DNA of 64,000 nt from Aphis gossypii. Lineage: Eukaryota; Arthropoda; Insecta; Hemiptera; Aphididae. The stretch covers positions 58,132,351 through 58,196,350 of the forward strand of contig NC_065533.1 in the NCBI RefSeq assembly GCF_020184175.1. Direction: 5' to 3'. Below, piece after piece: positions 1 to 9,811 of the stretch. The notes under the pieces are model-generated. The model was not told where the DNA came from. It made no database searches and was given only the letters and a program-made list of their open reading frames with translations. The position numbers and the translations under genes were made by a program. The stretch's first letter is position 1. Every line of letters begins with the position of its first letter.

Positions 1-360
1 TCGGTCCAGGCGTTGTTGAGTTATGCGCTTACCAAATTTTGCGATTCATTTTTATATATAAGATTATTGTATGTTTACCTTTATAATCATACCTATTTTC
101 TGTTTAACCTTCATCATACTTTATTCAGTATTTAAAGAAGTTTATAAAAACCTTCACCAGTCTATCTGATTTCTACTTACAGGTTGAGCAACTATCTTTC
201 ACTCGTTATAAATTTAAAAAAATCCGAGTATTTATAAGAAAAAAAAAAATGATTTGATTGAACAGAAAGATAATAGATATTTCGAACGTTGATAATCTCA
301 AATAGTAAAAAAACCATCAAAACATGGACCGTTATTACCTGATACTATACGTGCTATTAT
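1..360. other. AT-rich leader without a gene
   Basis: No reading frame of note, no RNA gene and no clear repeat boundary. It leads into the Polinton ATPase remnant and may be Polinton flank or terminal sequence; no terminal inverted repeat could be recognised. Confidence 0.5.
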
Positions 361-932
361 AGTCGGTCCTAGGGTTAAGTAAAACAAATATAATGTATAA
401 TCTAATCACTCATGAAAACGGAATAAGATTTGAAAATATTTATTTATACTCAAAAACTTCTAATCAAGAAAAATATGTTTTATTAAAAAAAAATAATAGA
501 TGATATAAAAGGTGCTAACATTTTTATATTTTCAGACGCTGATAAAGTTATAAAACCGAATTTAACTAAAAGAATTCTGTAATAATTTTCGATGATGTTT
601 TATGTGGTCGCAGTCGAATAAGAGAATATTTCGGAATGTGTAGACATTCAGGTGCTAGCTCTGTATTCTATTTAGCACAAACATATTCTAAAATTCGAAA
701 GCAACTGGTAAGAGATAATTCAAATTTATTAATAATTCTAAAACAGGATGATACAAATTTAAAACATATATTCAATGATCATTCATCAGCAGATATGGAT
801 TTCTCAGAATTTCGGAAAATTTCTCATTTCTGCTGGAATCATAGTGATTACGGATTTATGGTTATTGATAAAACACGTGAAATGAATGAAGGTAGATATA
901 GATGTGGTTTTCATACTTTTATTAAAAAATAA
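361..932 (+). pseudogene. Polinton packaging ATPase (FtsK/HerA type), broken
   Basis: Remnant of the genome-packaging ATPase of Polinton/Maverick elements, which in virus-like relatives pumps DNA into a capsid. A Walker A remnant (GP...SKTN) lies near 365-390 and is followed by a stretch reading NGIRFENIYLYSKT, typical of the family. Walker B, VIIFDDV, lies near 579-600, just before a conserved CRHSGAS segment in the open frame that ends at 932 with RYRCGFHTF. The frame breaks at least twice: around the Walker A region and near 565-575, where a one-base shift separates LTKRI from the Walker B frame. It is non-functional as it stands. The family call rests on Walker B plus the conserved C-terminal half; it agrees with the Polinton genes that follow on the same strand. 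Confidence 0.75.
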
Positions 933-1084
933 GTATATAAATATAGTTGTAATATAGACAAAATCTACATAGTATATCTTTAGTTGAAGGAAACAGATAT
1001 ATTAAGTTCATTATTTTCAATAAATAAAGATAAAGTTTTGTTAAAAAATTTGATATTATCAAAAAAAAAATCAAACATAAAATA

Positions 1085-2033
1085 ATGAACATGAAGCGTG
1101 GTGTTATAGATTCTGATAACTATTTTCGCGAAACATTTATACCTTTACTCAAACCATTGACATCAATTCCAGAAAAAAAACACTTCATTTATTTCTGACA
1201 CTACTAAAAAAAAAAATACCTTGATCACTAGTGATGGAGATAGCGAAAACGAATCAAATTCATCGTTCGATAATTTTTAATTTCTAATCCTAAATTACAA
1301 CGGTATGATAAATCGTATGGCATGCATTATGATTCGGTTAATGATCAACTTAAAATATCAGATATTCCTGTCACTTTTGATCATGGTAACTTACGCTTGC
1401 TTGATATTACTACCCTTGGACTAAAGGACTTTGGTCTTTATTATGTGAGAAAGTACCAAAAATATGACGATAGAAGATATGGAATCATATTATAATATTC
1501 TAAAAACAAGTAAAGTTTATTTAAAGGCAGACGGGAAACCTAAAACCTCAAGATATTTCAAATGGATGAACGTTGTAAAACATCTATATGATCGAATGAA
1601 AATTGATGAAAAACAATTAAATGAGGAAGTATTGAAAATAAATAACACAAAAGTTAAAACTCCTTCTCAATTAAAATTAAAAGAATTTGATAACTTTTTA
1701 TCTAGCACAGGCGCAAAACGAAGAAACATTATTGATGATACAGCCATATCAAATGAACCATTTGATTTTTCTTCTTCAGTGATTAGTTCTAAATTTGAAG
1801 AACCTCCAACTGATCAGCTATTTAAATTTAGTTTATCACCGTCAGTTAAGAAAGGATCTGGTTTATATAAAGATGTAATACCTCATACACAATTAGTGTA
1901 TTATGATGATCCAAATGAATTAGTTGTTAGATTTAATCTTTTAACATCTTCCCAAAATGCTGGTAATAGTGGTGTAAATAATGAAATCATATCTATTATA
2001 GAAGAATTACGTGAGAGGAATATTATAGTTTAA
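1085..2033 (+). pseudogene. Conserved Polinton protein of unknown role, frameshifted
   Basis: The longest intact part is 1464-2033 (189 residues). Upstream, the other frames hold a KRGVIDSDNYFRETFIP start (ATG at 1085), a YGMHYDSVND stretch and GLKD...LYY around 1310-1450, so the gene began near 1085 and has lost frame more than once. The C-terminal half has DDPNELVVRFNLL and NEIISIIEELRE, blocks I associate with a protein found next to the ATPase and integrase in many Polintons. Its biochemical role is not something I can name; a virion or scaffold role would be a guess. It lies between ATPase and integrase remnants on the same strand, which supports membership of the same element. Confidence 0.6.
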
Positions 2034-2222
2034 TGTCTACATTAAAGGGTTTAGCTAATGAGCTACATCGGCCTTCAAGAAAAGTATTTCCAAGACGTAG
2101 TATAATAACGTGATTTAAAGATGACCTTTGGCAAGCTGATTTAATGGATATGCAATCTCATTCTAAACAAAATCTTGGTTTTAAGTATATTTTAGTTGTT
2201 ATAGATACATACACGAAATATG
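2034..2222 (+). pseudogene. Polinton integrase, N-terminal part, cut by a P-type element
   Basis: Starts with an ATG directly after the upstream stop. It reads a short N-terminal arm (LHRPSRKVFPRRS), a stop codon near 2112, then DLWQADLMDMQ, the first catalytic Asp of a retroviral-type DDE integrase core, and KYILVVIDTYTKYE. The frame ends abruptly where foreign DNA begins at 2223. The continuation, with the same last 25 bases repeated, is at 5765-6499. The enzyme would insert the linear Polinton into the genome. Dead by insertion and by its own stop. Confidence 0.85.
2198..2222 (+). repeat. 25-bp direct repeat, left copy
   Basis: Identical to 5765-5789 and made of integrase coding sequence. 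The two copies bracket the P-type insertion. P-type elements normally duplicate 8 bp, so the length is unexpected. Confidence 0.9.
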
Positions 2223-5200
2223 AATGACATTCTTTCTAGACACTGGACTTGTTAACCTGGCTTGAGAAAGTAAATAATAAATTGATCCGACGTAGTATAT
2301 TTTAATATGAGGTTTTAAACTTGTAAAAATACCTATATTACAATGGTTAGTGAAATAAAAAGATTTGTATAAGTATATAATTATATTTATTTATTATAAA
2401 GCACCCAATAAAAATTTCATACATTCATGAATAATAATAAAAATGATCAGTATTTAAATGTGAGAATGTTTAAAACACGTAGCACCATCATAACACCAAG
2501 TTAATTTACATATTGGATAATATTTGTAATTTTCTACTTCGACTACCTGTACCCAATGCCTTAATAATTTTGTTTGTTCTATTTAGAGTACTGAAAATTT
2601 TAAACCTTAGGTATAAATTAATAAGATATCTTCTAGGGAAATTTTCACAAGGATGAATCAAATAAACATTGTCCATAAGAGAACGAAGTTGTTGACCAAC
2701 ATTTGGCATTGCAGCAAAGGAAGTAAAATTTTGATCAAAAATTGATTCCAAAGTAAAAACATATTGGTAGAAACTAGAGTCAGGCATCATGAATTTACCG
2801 AAAACTGATGAAGTATCTTGTTCATGATTTTTTAACAAACAATAAAACGTTTCACTTGTTAAATTTGTAGTGGCCTTTCCAAAATTGAGACAAGTGTCAC
2901 AATTATGTACTGCAATACATTTACTTATTAAATATCCACAAACATAGGCTAAGGCATTTTGTTCAGGTAGATCGAGTATTTTATAACTTGATCCCTCAAC
3001 AGGTAAAGCTTTCAACACAATTAGATTTTTTTCTGAAAATAGTGCTTCTAAATCAACAGATGGTGTATCATTAATGGTCGTTAAAATTTCATCTAAATCA
3101 GCTATACAATTAGCTCCTTCAGAGTGTTCAAAAACATTTAAAGAAAACAGTTTTTTAAAAGTACGTTGGAATTGAATGGGAGTTGGATTAATACAATTTC
3201 CATTTTGTATACGAGTAGTTCCAAAAAAGTTTTCAAGACAATCTTGATTCAGTCTATTAGTATATAGCACTAAATCCTCTGTAGGATGTTCTTTTTGTAA
3301 ATTTTGAAAAAGTCTTAATAAACCTGCTATTGACACTAACCATCCATTAATGAATTTTAAATTAAAACTTTTATTAATAACTACCCATTCATTTTTAACA
3401 GTGTTATAACGTTTAACAGTTAAACACTTAAAATATTCAAACATTGATTTTAAGAATTTTACTTGAAAATCAGCACTAGTAAAAGGTAGACAAAAACATT
3501 TGGAATTGGACGGTTCTTCTTCAATATTTATTTCAGTTAAATTTGGTCGAGAATTGAATGTATCAAAAAGACTATCCGTGGAATTAATAAAATAGCTTCA
3601 GCTGATAAGTCACCAGTTAACATACAAGTTTCCATTCCAGCAGCTACAGTTTTGCTAAATACTTGGGAAGCAAATTTAACTTTCATTTTCTGAAATGAAT
3701 TTGGATTAAGATGAATGTCAGTTAATTTAGGTGCTAAACGAATATTTCGGGTCTTATCTGCTGAATAGAACTTTTCTAAATGAATTTTTTCTGCAATTTT
3801 ATTATTACATTCAAATTTATAGTTGAAAAAGTTATTTCTTGTTGCTTTAAGTAAATAAGGGGGATCGAACATAAAAACAATCTCTTTTCCTGATACATTA
3901 AAATAAGGAGTTTCTGGTGTAATACCTTGTTGATCAGCAAATTTTTTAAAATTGGACCCCAAATCAGAAATCATTACTTTAACATTAAAAGAAATACTGG
4001 ATAATTTTTGAATACAATTAAAAACTATACTTTGCAAATCATAACCAGAACAATTAGAGGCAACAAAAAAGTAACATAGAGGCAGCTTCCAAGTATCATG
4101 CAAGCCACGAATCATAATTACCATTACTGACTTAGCTAGCTCATATGTTTTGATGGAGCCAGTGTTATGGAATCCAATAATTTGATCCTTAACAGTGTTA
4201 TAATAAAGAAACGCTTTAATAGACATCTCATCTACACATAAAACACATGTTTTACTCTTTGCAGACATGGTACTACCTTTTAAAGTTAACACTTTGAACA
4301 CCAAGTCACTAAAACCAGGATTTATTTCTCAACGTTCAGTGACTCTTTGTAAAGTTCTTATACTTGGCAAATTAAAAGTTGTTTTAATTAAACGATATAC
4401 TTTAGGCCCAAGAAAATGAATTTTAAGTGCAAATTGTTTCACTGAATTAGAATACCGGAAACCTTTAGATTTGATATTTAAGGAAGGTTGTGATTTAACG
4501 AACTTAGCGATGCCAGGCCTTAAAAATGTATCACATATTTCATGGAAATCTAGAAGTGTGGGATGTTTTGCTCTATCTACAGATTTTTTAATTCAGTGAA
4601 TTGCTTAAGTAAATCCTTATACTGATCATCTTTATATTTCATACTTTTCCTAAGTTTACGTTTTCGTGGGGTATCTGATGATAATTGTAACGATGTTTGT
4701 GTCGAAGTCATTGAATAAGAACTACTTGTTGATGATAAAGACAAATTTGAACTACTTAAGTTACTTTGGTGATTAAGTGACAATGGAGTTGAACAACTTT
4801 CAATGATCATTTGTGATACATCAGTTGGAATTTCAAAATTATTAAAACATTCTTCGTCACAAACATCTGTTACAGTCATCATAGATACTTGTCCCCCAGA
4901 AGTTGCAGCTTCATCATTGAAAGTGACAGCATTAAGCTCTAAATCGTTTTGCTTCTTCTTTGAGGGCATAGCACTACTGATAAGACGCACTTTCTGTCGT
5001 CCCTCTGATGAAGATGTAAAGCATGTAGCTTCAAAATGTTCAGAACAGACTCTTTGAAACTGAACATTACAATTTACCAAGTCATTCCTACCAATTAAGG
5101 ATGCCCATTGATTACACCTAAAACATCACATAATACCATATAGCTTATTTAATTTTAATGCAATTAAATGTTTATAAAAAATACTGACTAAAATAATAAT

Positions 5201-5764
5201 AAAATATATAACCCAGTAATAACGATGGTACGTGTGAGTTATCGACTTCCACACACTATAACTAGGATAACATAATATATAACAAGTACCATAACAATAA
5301 ACTTTTCTTCAAAAGTCTATAATTCTATAATATTAGGTACCTACATAAAAAATAATATAAATGAATAATACTATTTGTACTTACTCATCAACATTCTTCG
5401 GAAACCTGAAAAACGAAACCTTGGGTTGTTTCTGTCCACTCTTGTTGTAACAAAACGATGCAGCGCATGTCATAACCATGATTATTTTAATTATTATTTA
5501 TAATTATAATTACTAATAATAATTAAAATAAAACTTTGGAACGCGTAATGCGAATAATTGTAAGTTAATACTTAATAGTTGTAGACAGTTGTCGTAGTAT
5601 TAAATTATTTAAATTTCAAAACGTAAACAAACAACAAACCGTTTGTTGTAAAATAAATCGTTCCTAACAACACTTCTAAACCACCAGGTAATCATTTACA
5701 ACATCAACACTAAACCACCAGAGATCGGCCACCAAGCAGAGTGTCGCTTCTGTATTGTTCTGTG
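2223..5764 (-). mobile_element. P-type (THAP) DNA transposon, degenerate, inside the integrase
   Basis: An insertion of 3,542 bp splits the Polinton integrase. Its right end, read inwards on the minus strand, begins CACAGAAC and continues to GACACTCTG; this resembles the terminal repeat of the related element at 37985-44156. The left end shows only a weak match (GACACT near 2240), so the left terminus looks eroded or replaced. It carries one minus-strand transposase pseudogene with a THAP first exon. Flanks are a 25-bp direct repeat instead of 8 bp. Confidence 0.8.
2506..5479 (-). pseudogene. P-element-type THAP transposase pseudogene
   Basis: Exon 1 (5385-5479) starts MVMTCAASFCYN...FFRFP, the first half of a THAP zinc finger, and ends at a GTAAGT donor. 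Exon 2 begins at 5117 after an AG and supplies ECNQW...VCSEHF, the C-x2-H half, in matching phase. A Ser-rich linker follows. The RNase H-like core shows CVDEMS, then ISDLGSNF, then FMFDPPYLLKATRNN. The C-terminal block has YTNRLNQDCLENFF, the conserved Glu region. Defects: a frameshift near 4585, a TGA at 4329-4331 and a frameshift near 3575. It is homologous in every block to the pseudogene at 39048-43825. It would have bound and moved its own element; it cannot be made now. Confidence 0.9.
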
Positions 5765-5789
5765 GTTATAGATACATACACGAAATATG
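5765..5789 (+). repeat. 25-bp direct repeat, right copy
   Basis: Perfect copy of 2198-2222 directly after the CTGTG right end of the P-type insert. It is the genuine, continuous part of the integrase reading frame. Confidence 0.9.
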
Positions 5790-6499
5790 TATGGGTAGAA
5801 TCATTGAAAAATAAAACAGGAAAAGAATGTACAAAAGTATGTTTAATATATTAAAACAAGCTAATCCAAAATTATTACAAACAGATAATGGTACAGAATT
5901 TTATAATAATCAATTTCAACAGTTAATGAAAAAAAATAAAATTAGACATAGCGTTATCAAGTGTTCAATTGGAGAACGTGTTATACAAACTCTAAAAAAT
6001 AATATATACAAACATTTTACTGCAACAGGTGCATGGTATTGGTATAACAAAATATCAAAAATTATTTATAATTATAATCATACAAAACATAGATCAATTA
6101 ATGTACACCATATGAAGCTAGAATAAATACAAGTAAAATCAAATCAAATATACAAACAAATAAAACATTATATAAACCAAATTTAAAATTAATGATAAAG
6201 TAAGAATATCAAAATATAAGCATATATTTAGTAAAGGATATACACCGAATTGGACAACAGAAATTTTCACAGTTTCAAAAGTTTTACATACAGAACCAAT
6301 AACTTATCAGCTAAAGGATGGATCAAACAATATAATTCTAGGTGGTTTTTATGAGCAAGAAATTAAATTGACCGATTTTCCAAACACATTTCTAATTGAA
6401 CGTATTATAAAAAAAGTTAAAGATAAAATGCTTGTTAAATGGATGGGTTTTGATTCCAGTCATAATTCATGGATATTATCGAAAGATATTATTAAATAA
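5765..6499 (+). pseudogene. Polinton integrase, catalytic and chromodomain part
   Basis: Resumes the integrase cut at 2222. It shows the second catalytic Asp in LLQTDNGTEFYN and the third acidic residue in GERVIQTLKNN, then, after a frame break near 6126, a C-terminal region with FLIERIIKK...LVKWMGFDSSHNSWI. The last block is a chromodomain, which in Polinton and chromovirus integrases helps choose the target site. The end is the stop near 6499. The second frame break, together with the upstream stop and insertion, makes this dead. The next features are on the opposite strand. Confidence 0.88.
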
Positions 6500-6727
6500 T
6501 TTTTTTTTTTAATAAAAATAAAAAAAAAACAGTATTGAATTAAATTATTTTAGTTATTCATATAATGTTTTCCTTTCACTTTGAACGACACCTACTGATG
6601 ATAATAATTTAATTTAGAAATAATTATTATCACTAGATAGCGTGGAAAAAACACCTACTGATGATAATGATTTAAATTTAGAAATACTTAATATCGATTT
6701 TCTTAAATATAGTGAATATTAGAATAA
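6500..6727. repeat. Short duplication between integrase and polymerase
   Basis: Convergent gap between the integrase end and the polymerase end. It contains two similar copies of a stretch starting ACACCTACTGATGATAAT, near 6588 and 6650. No gene is supported. Confidence 0.5.
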
Positions 6728-8089
6728 TTATTTTTTTAATTTATAATGTTCGTATGCTAGTGAATTAATCCCATCGTTTGTTATAAAACGTTTATCATCG
6801 TTACCACTTAGTACAAGCTTATTCATTGTTTTAGAATGAACAACATGTTTATTCGATTGAATAAAATTCATGTTTCTACAAGTTTGTTTATTATCAATAG
6901 AGATATGGTTTATGTACGCATTTAATACTTCTATATAATTTTTAAAATACATATGTTGATTAATTACATATTTTTTTACACCTTTAGCTTTTTTAACCTC
7001 ATCGTTGTTTTCAGTCTTGTAAGCATATAATTTCGGTCTTAATGAACAAACTCTTTTAAAATTTTTCCTCCCATTTCATCTTTAAAATAACCAGGTTGAT
7101 TTTTATGATTTTCGCTAAAACAATAATGATCTTTTGGATAGTTTGATGTATCAAAATACGGAAATAAATCATATCTAATATCATCAAAAAATTAAATGTT
7201 CGAATATTATATATCAAAGAATCTGTATCCGAGTACAATAATCGTATTTTATTATTATATTTATTTTTCATTACATTATAATGAAAATCATACATAAATG
7301 TTTTCGAGACATCTAAAATTGCAGACCCTACATAAATTGCTTTATCGAATTTGATAGTTTTCTTATGTTGGTGAATAGCCATAAGATTTTCAGAGTATAT
7401 AGTTCTATCTTTAAAAGTATTTTCATCATCAATTTATTTGCTTGTTTATCTGATGTAACCAGTTTTAAAGAAACTCTAGTTCGAACATTCTCCATACATT
7501 TACCAAAAACGCTATTAATTAATAACTTCCAAAAATCTTTTTCAAATCTATTTTTAGCTTCTCTCCTCATTCTCGTACATAGTTCGATATATGAGGCCAT
7601 CCATTTACTCTGTGAAAATTTGATTGCTCGATGATTTTTTACTAATTTAAGACCATTAGCAATTGCTTGTTTTAAATTTTTATAGTGTAATATATATTTT
7701 TTTTTTTTGATGATAAAGTAGTTAATAATTTTTTAACTTTTGAATTTGGAGGACATTCGTTTAAAGGTAAAAACGGGAAATCATTATGTTTTTCATGTAA
7801 ATATTCAGGATAATCAATATCAACTTCTAATATATATCCGACTTTTGAATCATCAGGAATTTTAGTAACATCTATGTTCAAGTCATCAACCCATTCGAAA
7901 TCTTTGAAAGGTAGCTCAGTTAACATCGACTTTCCATATAAATTTACACAATCAAGATATGTAATCCATGAAATTGATTTATTAGGATTATAGTTCAAAC
8001 CTTTAATGTTTGGTATGTTTGCTTTAGCATATCTTTTAACTGATTGACAGATACCCCCTCTGATTGAGGATTCAAAATATAAAAGCATG

Positions 8090-8783
8090 TGTAACGTGCC
8101 ACGTACAATCAGTTGAATGATGTCGAATCGGAAAGGTTTTGTGAAATAAATGAAACTCTCGAAATTATTCTAAGTGTTTTTATTTAAAAATTATTCTAAG
8201 TCCAATTAATTAATTTAATTAAACTTGTGAAAAATATTCTAAGTCCAGGAGACATAAAATATTAAACTGGGTGACGTGAAGGTGCTTGCTCTAACTCTGG
8301 TGGATCACGTCTGAATTGTGCCTAATCTTATACCTTATCTTATATCTTGGGCCCCCTTATATATCGTCCAGGGACTCCCGCGGTACCTTCAGGTCCCTGT
8401 TGGTCATCTGCACCTGCATCCGCTTCTACCCACGCTTTGCGTTATCTGAACGATGTCGTGCGTCAATAATATAAATTATGTGTTTGTAATATTCTACCGG
8501 GTGAGTGATTACGCACCTAGTATATTCTACCGGGTGGCACCGGATTATTTGTCATTATTTTCCTGTGGGTAGAAAGCATACGGGCGATGATACTTTCGAT
8601 TGGTTGTTACCATTTGTTTTTAAATATTAATTTATTATACTCGATCATTACTTGTTTGACTGCTCCCCCCTAGCATAACTATAGGGGTGTTGTTTGTTAT
8701 GCCCCTAGTGTTGTGGTTATTATCGGCTACAGTATGTAGTAATTTATGTATTATATTTAATATAAGTATCAGAGAACGTTGCA
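8090..8783. mobile_element. Solo LTR, copy 1
   Basis: A 694-bp unit beginning TGTAACGTGC and ending ACGTTGCA (TG...CA), flanked by a perfect 4-bp duplication CATG (8086-8089 and 8784-8787). Removing it with one CATG restores the polymerase frame across TDYNM/LLYFES. A sister copy is at 42963-43658. There is no primer site or coding region, so it reads as a solo LTR left by recombination; a TG...CA MITE is a less likely alternative. Confidence 0.85.
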
Positions 8784-9586
8784 CATGTTATAATCAGTCA
8801 ATTTTTCTAATTTAACCTTAGTATATTTAAGCATACAATCGAAAGCAAATCCTGGAGCAGTCATATAATGAGCAGGATCTAGACTAAGAGTAGATAAACA
8901 TAAATCTCTAAAATTTTCGAACACATCCGTTAGTATGGTGACATCAGTTTTCAAATAAAGATCACTATACTCACCCAAAGTTGTAATATTAAATACTTTC
9001 CAAATTTTTTTAGCATGAGAATAATCATTATTATTAATTTCTTCATTTTTTAAAGAGTTATAAAATGCAGATTTTGAAGGTAATCGAGTTTCGTTTAATT
9101 TACTCCAACTATCAATATACTCATAAGGGAAAACCCCTTTTCGTGTGACTAAATCAAATGTTTATTAGAAAATAATTTTAAAGTTTCTTTAAACCTTGAT
9201 TTATCTTCAAGTAAATTTTTTGCAAGCTCGCTTAATGAGGAGGCCATAAAACGGAATGTATCAACGAATTTTATACTAAATCTCGGAGCAACCTCTTTAC
9301 TAAAAGATATATATTTTTCTACAGAATTTGGAATAACATGTATATTCTTATCATCAAAACCAAGTTCTCGAATTATAAAGTGACTATCGTATGATAAGTT
9401 ATGAAAAAAAATTGGAACAAATGATGGGTTGGTTATTTCAAATTACATTTAAAACAAATACATTGTCTATATTTACCAGTAATATGACAGTGATCTCTAA
9501 CTTTATATAATTCATTTTCTTCAAAAGATAATAAACATATTTTACAAACCTTTGCTATTTGAAATTCTTTTTCCTCCTTTTCAGTC

Positions 9587-9594
9587 AACGTAAT
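9587..9594. repeat. 8-bp target duplication AACGTAAT, left
   Basis: Matches 14256-14263 and marks the insertion site of the intact P-type element in the polymerase gene. Confidence 0.9.
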
Positions 9595-9595
9595 T

Positions 9596-9635
9596 AAGGC
9601 ACTATAAGTATGAGTATGTGCATCCGCCATTTTGT
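9596..9635. repeat. Terminal inverted repeat, left
   Basis: Pairs with 14216-14255. The outer part (AAGGCACTATA against AGAGCACTATA) is imperfect; the inner 20 bases, ATGTGCATCCGCCATTTTGT, are identical. Confidence 0.9.
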
Positions 9636-9811
9636 TTGCAACAAAACTGATAAAATGATAATGATTGCCTATGATAGCTATACTGATTACTGAATAACAG
9701 AAAAATTATAACAAATTTGATCTTCAAATTTTGAAATTAATCTCTTATTTCTACATCTACTTACTCCTTAGGTATTCAGTTATTTAAATATTCTAATCTA
9801 CAAGATTAGAT

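Larger units (their letters stand above)
6728..9594 (-). pseudogene. Polinton protein-primed DNA polymerase B, exonuclease-to-palm half
   Basis: Reading down the minus strand from 9594: a zinc-binding stretch VCKICLLSF...DHCHITGKY, then exonuclease motifs FHNLSYDSHF and VDTFRFMASSLSELAKNL, the segment YSDLYLKTDVTILTDVF, the pre-palm block IRGGICQSVKRYAKAN, palm motif A (YLDCVNLYGKSM), motif B (KLLINSVFGKCMEN), motif C (YSDTDSL) and a C-terminal block SGNDDKRFITNDGINSLAYEHY ending near 6728. There are several frameshifts (for example near 9435, 7675, 7380 and 7050) and a stop near 9160. A solo LTR interrupts it at 8090-8783. The N-terminal half lies beyond another insertion, at 14264-15573. 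Confidence 0.92.

Noticed and set aside
4803..5057. Plus-strand ORF of 84 codons
   Set aside because: Antisense shadow of the THAP transposase linker exon.
2223..5764. Non-LTR retrotransposon as the cause of the 25-bp duplication
   Set aside because: No poly-A tail or reverse transcriptase; the contents are clearly a THAP transposase.
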